A stretch of DNA of 64,000 nt from Flavihumibacter fluvii (lineage in GTDB: Bacteria; Bacteroidota; Bacteroidia; Chitinophagales; Chitinophagaceae): NCBI RefSeq assembly GCF_018595675.2, contig NZ_CP092333.1, forward strand, positions 3,682,001-3,746,000, written 5' to 3'. The position numbers and the translations under genes are program-made. Positions 26,832-35,798 of this stretch are shown piece by piece (the first letter of the stretch is position 1; every line of letters begins with the position of its first letter). The notes under the pieces were generated by a model. That model did no database searches and had not been told where the DNA came from. It was given only the letters and a program-made list of their open reading frames with translations.

Positions 26832-28654
26832 AAATTCTGTGGACTTACCTTAAACCCTACCAGTGGTGGGTGTTCCTGGCTTTATTCCTGGCCGGTATTG
26901 CCCAGATCTTATCCTTGTATGACCCCATTATTTTTGGAAAAGTAATTGATCAATACGCGCTGAATCCGCAGCACTTACCCGAAAACGAAAGGATCAATGG
27001 AGTGGTTTACCTACTAATCATTGCTATTGGTATTGCGCTTTTGGCAAGAATTGCATTGACTTTCAAAGATTATGTGGTTCGCCTGGTTGTACAGAAATTC
27101 GGCATGCAGATTTTCAATGATGGTCTTAGGCAAACCCTGAGACTACCCTACCAGGGTTTTGAAGACCAGAGCAGCGGTGAAACATTATCCAAATTGCAGA
27201 AAGTCCGAAATGACACAGAGCGTTTTATCAACTCCTTTATCAATATCCTCTTTTCTTCGATGGTGGGCATCGGCTTCCTGATCTGGTATGCCATTACAAA
27301 GCATTGGGCACTGATCCCTGTATTCCTTGTTGGTGTGGTCTTATTGGGCGGACTCACCAGTCTGTTAAGCCGTCGCATAAAAACTATTCAGCGCGCTGTA
27401 GTTAAACAAACAAATATTTTAAGCGGAACAATTACAGAATCGCTCCGAAACATTGAACTGGTGAAATCACTTGGCCTGACATATGCGGAATTGCGTCGCC
27501 TGGGTAAACTCACGCAAAAAATATTTGACCTTGAAATGGAAAAAACCAGGAAGGTCCGCACCCTTTCCTTCCTGCAGGGTACTACATTAAACCTGCTGAA
27601 ACAATCCATCCTGTTTATTCTTTTATGGCTCATTTTTCGAAATGTGCTTACAACAGGCGAGTTGATTTCCATGCAGTTTATCTCCACAGGGATAATAGGC
27701 CCTTTGCAGGACCTGGGTAATATCATCCTGCAATACCGGGAAGCTGAAGCATCACTATATGTATTTAACCAGCTGATGTTAAAAGAGCCGGAATACAGGC
27801 CGGAAGAGCCCATTGAGGTAAAGGATATTGAAAGCCTTCGTTTCGAAAATGTAACATTTCGCCATAAAAATGCGGCGCAGAATGCTGTCGAAAATATTTC
27901 TTTTGAAGTACGCCTGGGAGAAACAATTGCCTTCGTTGGCCCTTCCGGGTCGGGAAAATCAACCCTGGTAAAATTACTGGTCGGTTTATATAGTCCGGTT
28001 GAAGGCGATATTAAAATTGACAATATTTCCGTGAGAAATATCCGCTATAACCGGGTTAGGCAGCAACTCGGATTTGTAACGCAGGAAACGCAGATGTTTT
28101 CCGGAACCATCCGGGACAATATGTTATTTGTTAAACCAGATGCCACAGATGAGCAGATACTTTCTGCCATGGAAAAAGCTTCCTGTACTAACCTCATCAC
28201 TAATACAGGTAAAGGGTTAAGTTCTGTATTGGGTGAAGGCGGCAAACGTGTTTCAGGCGGTGAAAAGCAAAGGCTCGCCATTGCCCGCGCCCTGCTTCGG
28301 GAGCCACGTTTGCTAATTTTTGATGAGGCAACATCAGCGCTCGACTCTATTACAGAAGAAGAAATTACGGCAACTATCCGTGAAATATCCACTGAGAAAA
28401 AACAAATGACCATCCTGATCGCGCACCGCTTATCTACCATTATGCATGCAGATACAATTTTCGTTTTGGAAAAAGGAAAGATCATTGAACAGGGGCCGCA
28501 TGCTGACCTGGTAGAACAAAAAGGATTGTATTATGCAATGTGGCGCCAACAGATCGGGGAAAGGCCGGCACCTGTTATTGCAATGACTCCCTTGGATGAG
28601 CAGATTGAAAAAAGTACTCTCCTTGATGGAATCAATATTTCATCAGTTGATTAA
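26828..28654 (+). CDS. ABC exporter, fused permease and ATPase
   Basis: A 608-residue half-transporter of the type IV (MsbA/Sav1866-like) fold. Six membrane helices occupy residues 1-310. The ATPase has Walker A GPSGSGKST, Q-loop FVTQETQMF, signature VSGGEKQRLAIARALL, Walker B LLIFDEATSALD and H-loop IAHRLST. The substrate cannot be told; lipids, peptides or drugs are all possible. The last 23 bases overlap the end of the converging E1 dehydrogenase gene on the other strand, so the two 3' ends are antisense. Confidence 0.9.
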   Translation: MKILWTYLKPYQWWVFLALFLAGIAQILSLYDPIIFGKVIDQYALNPQHLPENERINGVVYLLIIAIGIALLARIALTFKDYVVRLVVQKFGMQIFNDGLRQTLRLPYQGFEDQSSGETLSKLQKVRNDTERFINSFINILFSSMVGIGFLIWYAITKHWALIPVFLVGVVLLGGLTSLLSRRIKTIQRAVVKQTNILSGTITESLRNIELVKSLGLTYAELRRLGKLTQKIFDLEMEKTRKVRTLSFLQGTTLNLLKQSILFILLWLIFRNVLTTGELISMQFISTGIIGPLQDLGNIILQYREAEASLYVFNQLMLKEPEYRPEEPIEVKDIESLRFENVTFRHKNAAQNAVENISFEVRLGETIAFVGPSGSGKSTLVKLLVGLYSPVEGDIKIDNISVRNIRYNRVRQQLGFVTQETQMFSGTIRDNMLFVKPDATDEQILSAMEKASCTNLITNTGKGLSSVLGEGGKRVSGGEKQRLAIARALLREPRLLIFDEATSALDSITEEEITATIREISTEKKQMTILIAHRLSTIMHADTIFVLEKGKIIEQGPHADLVEQKGLYYAMWRQQIGERPAPVIAMTPLDEQIEKSTLLDGINISSVD

Positions 28655-30629
28655 TTGTTTCCGCTAACCTGTTTTTTGCAAGGAAATTTTTTTCCAGATC
28701 AATATTAAAAGGAACGGGTGTGTCCAATGACGCACATCGCATCACAGGTGCATCAAGTGCTGTAAAACAATGCTCGCTGATCCAGGCACTGATCTCCCCG
28801 CCAATACCTCCGGTTAACGTGTCTTCATGCAAGACCAAAACCTTTCCGGTACGGACTACAGAGGCTTTGATGGCCTCGTAATCGAGAGGCAATAAAGTCC
28901 TGAGGTCTACAATATCGATGCTTTGGTCCGGGTGGTTAATAGCATATTCCAGCGCCCAGTGAACACCGGCACCATATGTGATGATACTGAAATCTTGGCC
29001 TTGCTGCACCTGCCTGGCTTTTCCAATTGGTGTCTCGTAATAGCCTTCGGGTACCGATCCGCTGATACTGCGGTATAATGCTTTGTGTTCAAAAAAGAGG
29101 ACAGGATTAGGATCGTTAAAGGACGCAATCAATAATCCCTTGGCATCTTCCGGTGTTGATGGATACACTACTTTTAATCCGGGTGTATGCACAAACCAGG
29201 CTTCATTACTTTGACTGTGAAATGGCCCTGCGCCAACTCCTGCACCGGTCGGCATACGCACGACCACATCGGCATTCTGGCCCCAACGGTAATGGATTTT
29301 GGCCAGGTTGTTTACAATCTGGTTAAGGCCAACACTTACAAAATCTGCAAATTGCATTTCCACCATACTCTTATATCCTTCCAGAGACAATCCCAAAGCA
29401 GTCCCCAAAATGGCACTCTCACACAATGGCGTATTCCTCACCCTGCTTTTTCCAAATTCATGTACCAATCCTTCCGTGATTTTAAATGCTCCGCCATATT
29501 CAGCGATATCCTGTCCCATCAGCAAAAGGTTGGGATGCTGCTGCATAGATATCCTGAGGCCTTCCTGAATGGCATCAACAAAGCGCATCTCATGGGTATC
29601 AGTACCGGCCATTACCGGCCGTAAATCAGTCAGCCGGGGTGCGTAAACATCCGCAATTTCTTCATCGGTATTAACCTGGAAGTCTTTTGCCTGTCCCGCT
29701 ATGGCTAATTCAGATTCAATGGTTGTTTTAATTTCAGCCTTAATATCGTCAATCCGGGAATTAGTGATCAGTCCATTTTCAATCAACCAGCCTTCAAAGT
29801 TATTTATAGGATCCAGCCGGGACCATTCCTCAAACAATTGCGGTGGAACATATTTTGTACCACTCGCTTCTTCATGCCCCCGCATCCTGAATGTCATGCA
29901 TTCCACCAGGTAGGGTTTTTGTTCACGGATACAATATTCCCGGACACCCTTTATAGTATCATACACTTCGAGCAGGTTATTGCCATCAATCCGAACCCCT
30001 TCCATTCCATAACCCTTCGCCCTTGCAACCAGGCTTTCGCACCGGTATTGTTCATTCACCGGGGTACTTAATCCATATCCATTATTTTCAATAATAAAAA
30101 TTACCGGAAGGTCCCAGACTGCAGCTGTATTCAGCGCTTCATGAAAATCACCTTCACTGGTTCCGCCGTCACCTGTAAATGCCACAGCGACCTTTCCTGC
30201 GGCCCCAACCGTTTCCTGCTGCAGTTTATAGGCCAGGGCGACACCATCGGCAATCGCTAGTTGCGGACCAAGGTGTGAAATCATTCCGCAAACATGGTGT
30301 TCGCGGGAACCAAAATGGAAACTTCTTTCCCGCCCTTTACTAAACCCCTCCTTATTCCCCTGCCATTGCATAAAAAGTTTGCTCAACGGCATATTCCGGG
30401 CAGTAAAAACACCAAGGTTCCTGTGCAACGGCATTATCCATTCATCGGGTTGCAACGCAAGCGTAGTACCGATCGATATTGCTTCCTGGCCGATACCGCT
30501 AAACCATTTGCTGATTTTGCCCTGCCGAAGTAATAGAAGCATCTTTTCTTCTATTAGCCGCGGAAAAAGAATGGATCTGTAAAAATGGATCAGCTGATCG
30601 TCGGTCAGGTCTTTGCGGTCGAAATTCAT
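28632..30629 (-). CDS. Thiamine-diphosphate dehydrogenase E1, fused alpha and beta subunits
   Basis: A 665-residue single-chain 2-oxoacid dehydrogenase E1, most like branched-chain (2-oxoisovalerate) enzymes. The alpha half (about 1-320) has the ThDP motif starting GDGGTSEGDFHEA and ending ENNGYGLS; the beta half (about 345-665) begins RFVDAIQEGLRISMQQHP and has GQDIAEYGGAFKIT. In most bacteria these are two proteins. I chose the ATG (MNFDRKD) over a TTG three codons earlier; CGGAGGT at 30641-30647 is a rare clear Shine-Dalgarno site 11 bases before it. No E2 or E3 gene is nearby. Confidence 0.88.
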   Translation of the reverse strand: MNFDRKDLTDDQLIHFYRSILFPRLIEEKMLLLLRQGKISKWFSGIGQEAISIGTTLALQPDEWIMPLHRNLGVFTARNMPLSKLFMQWQGNKEGFSKGRERSFHFGSREHHVCGMISHLGPQLAIADGVALAYKLQQETVGAAGKVAVAFTGDGGTSEGDFHEALNTAAVWDLPVIFIIENNGYGLSTPVNEQYRCESLVARAKGYGMEGVRIDGNNLLEVYDTIKGVREYCIREQKPYLVECMTFRMRGHEEASGTKYVPPQLFEEWSRLDPINNFEGWLIENGLITNSRIDDIKAEIKTTIESELAIAGQAKDFQVNTDEEIADVYAPRLTDLRPVMAGTDTHEMRFVDAIQEGLRISMQQHPNLLLMGQDIAEYGGAFKITEGLVHEFGKSRVRNTPLCESAILGTALGLSLEGYKSMVEMQFADFVSVGLNQIVNNLAKIHYRWGQNADVVVRMPTGAGVGAGPFHSQSNEAWFVHTPGLKVVYPSTPEDAKGLLIASFNDPNPVLFFEHKALYRSISGSVPEGYYETPIGKARQVQQGQDFSIITYGAGVHWALEYAINHPDQSIDIVDLRTLLPLDYEAIKASVVRTGKVLVLHEDTLTGGIGGEISAWISEHCFTALDAPVMRCASLDTPVPFNIDLEKNFLAKNRLAETINQLMKY

Positions 30630-30670
30630 ATTATTCAATTACCTCCGTGGAGATTTCCGAAAACTTAAGT

Positions 30671-31012
30671 TCACTTATTATCATCACCGGATTGCAGGAT
30701 GGAAGTAGCTACAGATAATAATATGCTGAATAAAAGCGCCCACCAGAAACCATCCACTTTAAAGCCATCTACCATCTTGCTGGCCAGCATTATAATCGCT
30801 GCATTGATCACAAGGAGGAATAAACCAAAAGTTACAATGGTAATCGGTAGCGTAAGAATGACCATGATGGGTTTCAGCAGCGTATTCAGAATAGCCAGGA
30901 CCAGGGCAAGAATAAGTGCAGTCACAAAGGAATCTATATGAATTCCAGGTAATAAATACGAAAGGCCAAATGCTACGAGAGCAGATATCAGTAACCGGAC
31001 TAGAAAATTCAT
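30671..31012 (-). CDS. Phage-holin-4-family membrane protein (PF04020)
   Basis: A 113-residue protein of four membrane helices, with LISALVAFGLSYLLPGIHIDSF and LALVLAILNTLLKPIM, the patterns of the Phage_holin_4_2 family. Despite its name the family is mostly chromosomal and of unknown function. No phage genes are near. It sits 41 bases upstream of the E1 gene on the same strand. Confidence 0.88.
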   Translation of the reverse strand: MNFLVRLLISALVAFGLSYLLPGIHIDSFVTALILALVLAILNTLLKPIMVILTLPITIVTFGLFLLVINAAIIMLASKMVDGFKVDGFWWALLFSILLSVATSILQSGDDNK

Positions 31013-31098
31013 GGGAATTATTTTATTCAGCTAATCTACTGCTTTTTTACGCCTTTGCACCGGGCATATCTGTGGGAAACCCATCGAAAAATAAGGCG

Positions 31099-31881
31099 CT
31101 ATTTAAAGATTTGCCTCAATTCAAGCATACTGTTCTCTGCTGTATCCAGCCTGATTAGTCCGGTTCGCGGGCGGTCAAGGTCCAGTGTAATAAAAATGAC
31201 AAAAGCGGTCAATATGCAAAAACAAACAACCACCGGCCAGTCCATTCGCCCTTTTTTATTCGAATATCCCGCAAGGAAAGCACTTGTGATAGTGAGCACA
31301 AACAACATCATCACAATTGTTTCGGGAACCATGGCATACAATTGCTGCTGGCGCGTATTGACAATATCAATCATGTCGTTTAAAGCCGGGACCAGTTGAT
31401 TCGAAGGAACCATGCTGCCTGTTTGCCTGAAATAGGCAGTACAATGCTGCCATATCTGGCCCGAAATACCATTGGCTTTCTGCACTGATGCATTTAGCAA
31501 AGCAGAATCTCCGGTAATGCTATAGTACGCGATCCGGGTTTCAACGTACTCACGAAACAGGGGCATCAGAATATTTCGCATGGAGTCGGGGTAGAGATCT
31601 GCCCGAAGTATTGCAGTACCAATATTATTAGCTTCCAGCACCAGAATATCCCTTCGGGCTTCATACCTGCCAGCTGACATACTGAAAGTGAAGGCCAGTA
31701 AAAAGGCATTAAGTGCAAATATTCCTCCGATCAGGTTACTGGTCGTTTTATCATCTTCATTATCTCTTTCCTTATTCCGGTTACCAAGGCGCAAGCCTAT
31801 AGATACCGCGACAATCATGCAGACCAGCAGAATCATGGAAATGACCCATGGCGAATACTGGAATAATGCTAATAGTATCAT
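31099..31881 (-). CDS. DUF4239 bestrophin-like membrane protein
   Basis: A 260-residue membrane protein. Helices lie at about 8-28, 50-70, 182-202 and 210-232, with a long soluble segment between the second and third (EARRDILVLEANNIGTAILRADLYP). This layout and the EANNIGTA motif match DUF4239, described as bestrophin-related. An ion-channel role is unproved. It begins 3 bases after the stop of the DUF4251 lipoprotein gene, so both are likely co-transcribed. Confidence 0.82.
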   Translation of the reverse strand: MILLALFQYSPWVISMILLVCMIVAVSIGLRLGNRNKERDNEDDKTTSNLIGGIFALNAFLLAFTFSMSAGRYEARRDILVLEANNIGTAILRADLYPDSMRNILMPLFREYVETRIAYYSITGDSALLNASVQKANGISGQIWQHCTAYFRQTGSMVPSNQLVPALNDMIDIVNTRQQQLYAMVPETIVMMLFVLTITSAFLAGYSNKKGRMDWPVVVCFCILTAFVIFITLDLDRPRTGLIRLDTAENSMLELRQIFK

Positions 31882-31884
31882 TTC

Positions 31885-32376
31885 TTATTGGCGTTGTGGA
31901 ATTGCCCTTATTTCACCAATGTAGGATATCGATTGCCTGTTCACGGAGTTTACGCGTAAATTAGCTGAGCCATTTTCGTACACAGAAAGAAATAGTTCCT
32001 GTGTTTCAGCAATATCTTTTGGCTTAATGCTGATTTCCCGGCTTCCTTTTTTGCCTGTTTCCGTGGAATAAATAAAATCCCTTGATGTAAATTTAATGCC
32101 ACCGTCAGTACTGCCTACACTTGCAGTATAAACCTTTCCAAAATAGGGCAAATCTGCAAAAACCTCTTCTTTAGTGACCCTAAGCACATAGTTTCCGGTT
32201 AGGTTTCTTTGCCTGCCGCCTGTTGGCTGAACATATGTTGCAACGAATTGATAAGACTGATCCTGCAGAAGCTGCGAAACCTGTACCGGAGTAATTCCGG
32301 ATGCTTGCTGAGGGGTTGAACAGGATAACAATGACGCCAGGACTATACATCCGCAAATCAGGACCAGCTTTCTCAT
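31885..32376 (-). CDS. DUF4251 lipoprotein
   Basis: A 163-residue lipoprotein: signal peptide with Cys19 in LLSCS. The mature part is the beta-rich DUF4251 domain of Bacteroidota: YQFVATYVQPTGGRQRNLTGNY, ADLPYFGKVY and GGIKFTSRDFIY. Function is unknown. A TATATTTG box 37 bases upstream on the minus strand suggests it starts a transcript that continues into the DUF4239 gene. Confidence 0.87.
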   Translation of the reverse strand: MRKLVLICGCIVLASLLSCSTPQQASGITPVQVSQLLQDQSYQFVATYVQPTGGRQRNLTGNYVLRVTKEEVFADLPYFGKVYTASVGSTDGGIKFTSRDFIYSTETGKKGSREISIKPKDIAETQELFLSVYENGSANLRVNSVNRQSISYIGEIRAIPQRQ

Positions 32377-32413
32377 GATAAGTTAAATTGTGGGTGAAGG
32401 GCATCCGGTGTCA

Positions 32414-32421
32414 CAAATATA
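32414..32421 (-). promoter_or_regulatory. -7 promoter element of the DUF4251-DUF4239 unit
   Basis: On the minus strand TATATTTG fits the Bacteroidota TAnnTTTG consensus exactly and would place transcription start about 30 bases before the DUF4251 ATG. I see no clear TTTG at the expected distance upstream. Confidence 0.35.
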
Positions 32422-32577
32422 TAATTCCTTTTATTTTTATATAATGATGAAAATCAGTAAATATTAAAATTCTGGTGGGCCTGTTTTATTGGCATCTATT
32501 GTATATTCGGTAGCTGAAATTCCATATCCTCCTGGATTTCTCCGATCATTAATTACCCAAAAGATAAAACTTAACAT

Positions 32578-33186
32578 ATGAAGAAGCTTCCAATCCTACT
32601 CATGGTTTTTGTTGCATTGGCTGCTTGTGGCCCTTCAACAAAGATTGAAAAAAGTTGGCGGGATCCTGGTACAACACTTACTGCCGGAAGCTGGAAAAAG
32701 ATCCTGGTGGTTGGCCTGCTTAAAGATGAAACCACCCGCCGGTTAGTGGAAGACCAATTGGTTGCACGAACTAAGGGCAAAGGGGTGGCTTCCTATAGTT
32801 ATTTTACTGATAAAGAAGTAACAGAGGCCAAAGCTTCCGGTTTTAAGGATAAACTTATAACAGAAGGATTTGATGGCGCAATTGTCATGCGGTTGATAAA
32901 TGTTGACGAAGAAACTAACTATGTCCCAGGTGGATCATCATTTCCGCCATATTATGGCGGATTCGGCCCCTATTATTACAATAGCTGGAACTCTTATTAT
33001 TCTCCCGGCTATTACACCATTGATAAAATATTTCATGTGGAAACAAACCTGTATTGCTTTAAACAGGATAAACTGATCTGGTCTGGAATCACCAGTACTA
33101 TCAATCCTAACAAGACCGAAAAGATGTTCAATGAAATTGCAGACGTAATTGCTTCAAAAATGCGAAGCGAGGGCTTCATTAAATGA
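32578..33186 (+). CDS. Lipoprotein, DUF4136-like
   Basis: A 202-residue lipoprotein with the signal MKKLPILLMVFVALAAC (Cys17 lipidated). The mature domain has an alpha/beta pattern with SWRDPG near the start, a strand KKILVVGLL, and a Tyr/Gly-rich loop (GGFGPYYYNSWNSYYSPGYY) before HVETNLYCFKQDKLIWSG. The ending IADVIASKMRSEGFI is like DUF4136 and related envelope lipoproteins, but the match is from memory. It converges on the M16 peptidase gene with 5 bases between stops. Confidence 0.7.
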   Translation: MKKLPILLMVFVALAACGPSTKIEKSWRDPGTTLTAGSWKKILVVGLLKDETTRRLVEDQLVARTKGKGVASYSYFTDKEVTEAKASGFKDKLITEGFDGAIVMRLINVDEETNYVPGGSSFPPYYGGFGPYYYNSWNSYYSPGYYTIDKIFHVETNLYCFKQDKLIWSGITSTINPNKTEKMFNEIADVIASKMRSEGFIK

Positions 33187-33191
33187 TCTTT

Positions 33192-34472
33192 TTATACGAC
33201 CACCAGTTCATAAAAATCTTCCGGCACCAGGTACTTATTGGCCAATACCTGGAGTTCTTTGGCTGAAATATGTTTAATGGTTTGTATGGTTTGATAGAAA
33301 AAATCTTCAGTCAGTCCATTCAAAATGATATTCTTCCACCTTCCGATGATATGGAAAGGTCCATCAAGGTCGCCAAGGATTGTTCCCATCAGGTAATTAC
33401 GCACCAGCAATAATTCTTCCTCATCAACCAGTTCAGTTCTGAGTAATTCCATTTCCTTATATACTTCGGCAATAGTGGCCTCACATACATCTCGTCCCGC
33501 TTCAGTAGATACAAGCCACGCACTCTGGTGAATATGGTTTTGCAGGTAACTGTAAATACCATAGGTATAGCCTTTATCCTCCCTGATATTATTCATTAGC
33601 CTTGCTCCAAAAAAACCACCAAACAAAGCATTCAATACCTGGACTCCATAAAAATCCGGATGATGTCGGTTGGGAAAGTGCCGGGCAATACGGATAGCAC
33701 CCTGGACACCGCCTGGATCATTGCTGACCCTGTATTTCTTTTCAACGGCAGAATACGCTTTATGTATGATCGGATCAGGCTGGGTGGCATGCAATGGCAG
33801 GTCACCAAAATTCCCCTCCATTAGTTCATATAGATTGGCAGGGAGTTTACCGGCTACAAATACAATACATTTTCCTTTCTTGTAATACTTTTCATAAAAA
33901 GCAATGATTTCCTCCCGACTAAGTGCAGCAAGGTCCTCAAACCTGCTGTAACGGCCATAAGGATGGTCAAACCCAAACAGGTATTCATCAATCAGGCGGT
34001 TGGCAACAAAATCATTCTTCTTCAGGTTGACTTCCAGCCTTTGTTTGCTGTTCTGTTTAAACAACTGCAATTCGTCATCGGGAAATATTGCATCAGTAAG
34101 TAATTCGCGAACTACAGGAAGCAATACGCCCAGGTGCTTTGTCAGGCTATGCAGGTTGATGGCTGATGTTTCATTATAGCAGGCACGGCTTAGCGAAGCT
34201 CCGTAATAATCAAAATGTTCATTGACCTCAAATGCATTCTTTTTGGAAGTGCCATTCTTTAAAAGAAAATTTGTTGCTGAGGCCACCATATTTTTCTCTT
34301 CATACCAATTACCGCCCCAGAAAACCCATTCAACTTTGATCACTTCTTCTGCACCTGCATTTACGGCATATACCTCTACCCCGTTTTTTAATACATACTT
34401 ATCATATGGTTTAAGGCTTAATTCAAATTCAACCGCATCTTTAATGGGGGGAGCTATCTTTCTGTTTAACAT
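33192..34472 (-). CDS. M16-family peptidase homologue lacking the zinc motif
   Basis: A 426-residue M16 protein (two repeats of the pitrilysin/MPP fold). The zinc-binding HxxEH is absent: the region that should hold it reads ATNFLLKNGTSKKNAF. The C-terminal half keeps the R/Y motif region (MNNIREDKGYTYGIYSYL). Such inactive subunits pair with an active partner, as in bacterial PqqF-like heterodimers and mitochondrial alpha-MPP. I start at the ATG giving MLNRKIAPP; a GTG six codons earlier overlaps the stop of the active subunit gene and is an alternative. Confidence 0.88.
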   Translation of the reverse strand: MLNRKIAPPIKDAVEFELSLKPYDKYVLKNGVEVYAVNAGAEEVIKVEWVFWGGNWYEEKNMVASATNFLLKNGTSKKNAFEVNEHFDYYGASLSRACYNETSAINLHSLTKHLGVLLPVVRELLTDAIFPDDELQLFKQNSKQRLEVNLKKNDFVANRLIDEYLFGFDHPYGRYSRFEDLAALSREEIIAFYEKYYKKGKCIVFVAGKLPANLYELMEGNFGDLPLHATQPDPIIHKAYSAVEKKYRVSNDPGGVQGAIRIARHFPNRHHPDFYGVQVLNALFGGFFGARLMNNIREDKGYTYGIYSYLQNHIHQSAWLVSTEAGRDVCEATIAEVYKEMELLRTELVDEEELLLVRNYLMGTILGDLDGPFHIIGRWKNIILNGLTEDFFYQTIQTIKHISAKELQVLANKYLVPEDFYELVVV

Positions 34473-34486
34473 GTTTTTGATTTGTT

Positions 34487-35728
34487 TCACTTTTTCCCGG
34501 CCCTGTAATAGAGCGTATGACTATTATTCTCATTGAAAATAATCCTGCTTTCCCGCAGGATCTCATCTGCACTTACTTCATGGTATTTTGATAGTTCAGT
34601 ATTCATAAGATTTGCATCGCCCAATAATTCATAATAGGCCAGGCTTGCCGCCCTGTTCATAACACTCATATCTTCAAAGGCCATGGTGCTTTCTGTTTTA
34701 TTCTTAACTTTTTCAAGCTCCGAAACACTGACCCCTTCGGCTTTAAAGAGGTCAAGCAACTGGTTAACTGCAGCTTCTGCAGCTTCCGGACTTACCCCTT
34801 TGACCAGTTTTCCGTCAATGCAGATTAATCCCGCATCGGTGGAACCATAATGGTAGCAATCAATATTGGTAAACAATTGCTGCTCCTTCACCATTGCCTG
34901 GTATAAGCGGGAGGATGCTCCGCTTCCCAAAATGTCGGTGATCAGGTCAACTGCATAATAGCGGGGGTCCATGCGAGACGGCATATGCCAGGTTTTTAGA
35001 AACGCATCAACCGGAACATCAGCTGTGATGTCCATTCTGACTGGCGCATCCTGCGATACTTCCTGCACGATATTTCTCTCATACTTTATCCCTGCGGGGA
35101 TACTGCCAAACCACTTTTCAGACAATTCATATACTTGCTCAGCAACTATATTTCCGGCAACTACCAGGATGGCATTATTCGGCGTATAATGTTTGAAGAA
35201 AAACGATTTCACATCATTGAGGGATGCATTTTCAATATGGCTTAATTCTTTCCCAATGGTCATCCAGCGATAGGGATGGCGTTCATAGGCCATTTCACGC
35301 ATTTTAAACCATACATCGCCATATGGTTTATTGATATAATGTTCCTTGAACTCTTCACAGACAACCTTTCGTTGTACTTCGAGGCTCTTCTTACTGAAGG
35401 CAAGGCTCAACATACGGTCGCTTTCCAGCCAAAAAGCAGTTTCAATATTAGCAGTTGGAAGCTGGCAATAATAATTTGTCAGATCATTGGTAGTATAGGC
35501 ATTATTCTCCCCACCCGCTTTTTGCAATTCATCATCATATTCCGGAATGTTAATACTTCCACCAAACATCAGGTGCTCAAAAAGATGGGCAAATCCTGTC
35601 CTGGAAGGATCCTCATCGCGTGCACCAACATCATACAAAACATTCACCACGGCCATCGGTGTCGAGGCATCTTCATGAACCAACACCCTTAATCCGTTAG
35701 ACAGCACAAACCTTGAAAAATGGATCAT
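34487..35728 (-). CDS. M16-family zinc peptidase, active subunit
   Basis: A 413-residue M16 metallopeptidase. The inverted zinc motif is HLFEH (His48, Glu51, His52), with the downstream Glu in VVCEEFKE completing the site. FVLSNGLRVLVHED and GGENNAYTTND are typical. No signal peptide is apparent, so it is probably cytoplasmic. It lies 14 bases upstream of the zinc-less homologue on the same strand; the two most likely form a heterodimer that degrades or trims peptides. Confidence 0.92.
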   Translation of the reverse strand: MIHFSRFVLSNGLRVLVHEDASTPMAVVNVLYDVGARDEDPSRTGFAHLFEHLMFGGSINIPEYDDELQKAGGENNAYTTNDLTNYYCQLPTANIETAFWLESDRMLSLAFSKKSLEVQRKVVCEEFKEHYINKPYGDVWFKMREMAYERHPYRWMTIGKELSHIENASLNDVKSFFFKHYTPNNAILVVAGNIVAEQVYELSEKWFGSIPAGIKYERNIVQEVSQDAPVRMDITADVPVDAFLKTWHMPSRMDPRYYAVDLITDILGSGASSRLYQAMVKEQQLFTNIDCYHYGSTDAGLICIDGKLVKGVSPEAAEAAVNQLLDLFKAEGVSVSELEKVKNKTESTMAFEDMSVMNRAASLAYYELLGDANLMNTELSKYHEVSADEILRESRIIFNENNSHTLYYRAGKK

Positions 35729-35798
35729 AATTAAATAGAATACGCTATTTGCAGCGCGAGTGCAAGTTACTGGTGAAACCCCAAATAATAAAAGGGCC

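Noticed and set aside
27388-28023. A 211-codon frame opposite the ABC exporter
   Set aside because: Shadow of the exporter on the other strand.
30671-31012. Prophage remnant suggested by a holin-family protein
   Set aside because: The family is mostly chromosomal and no other phage gene is near.
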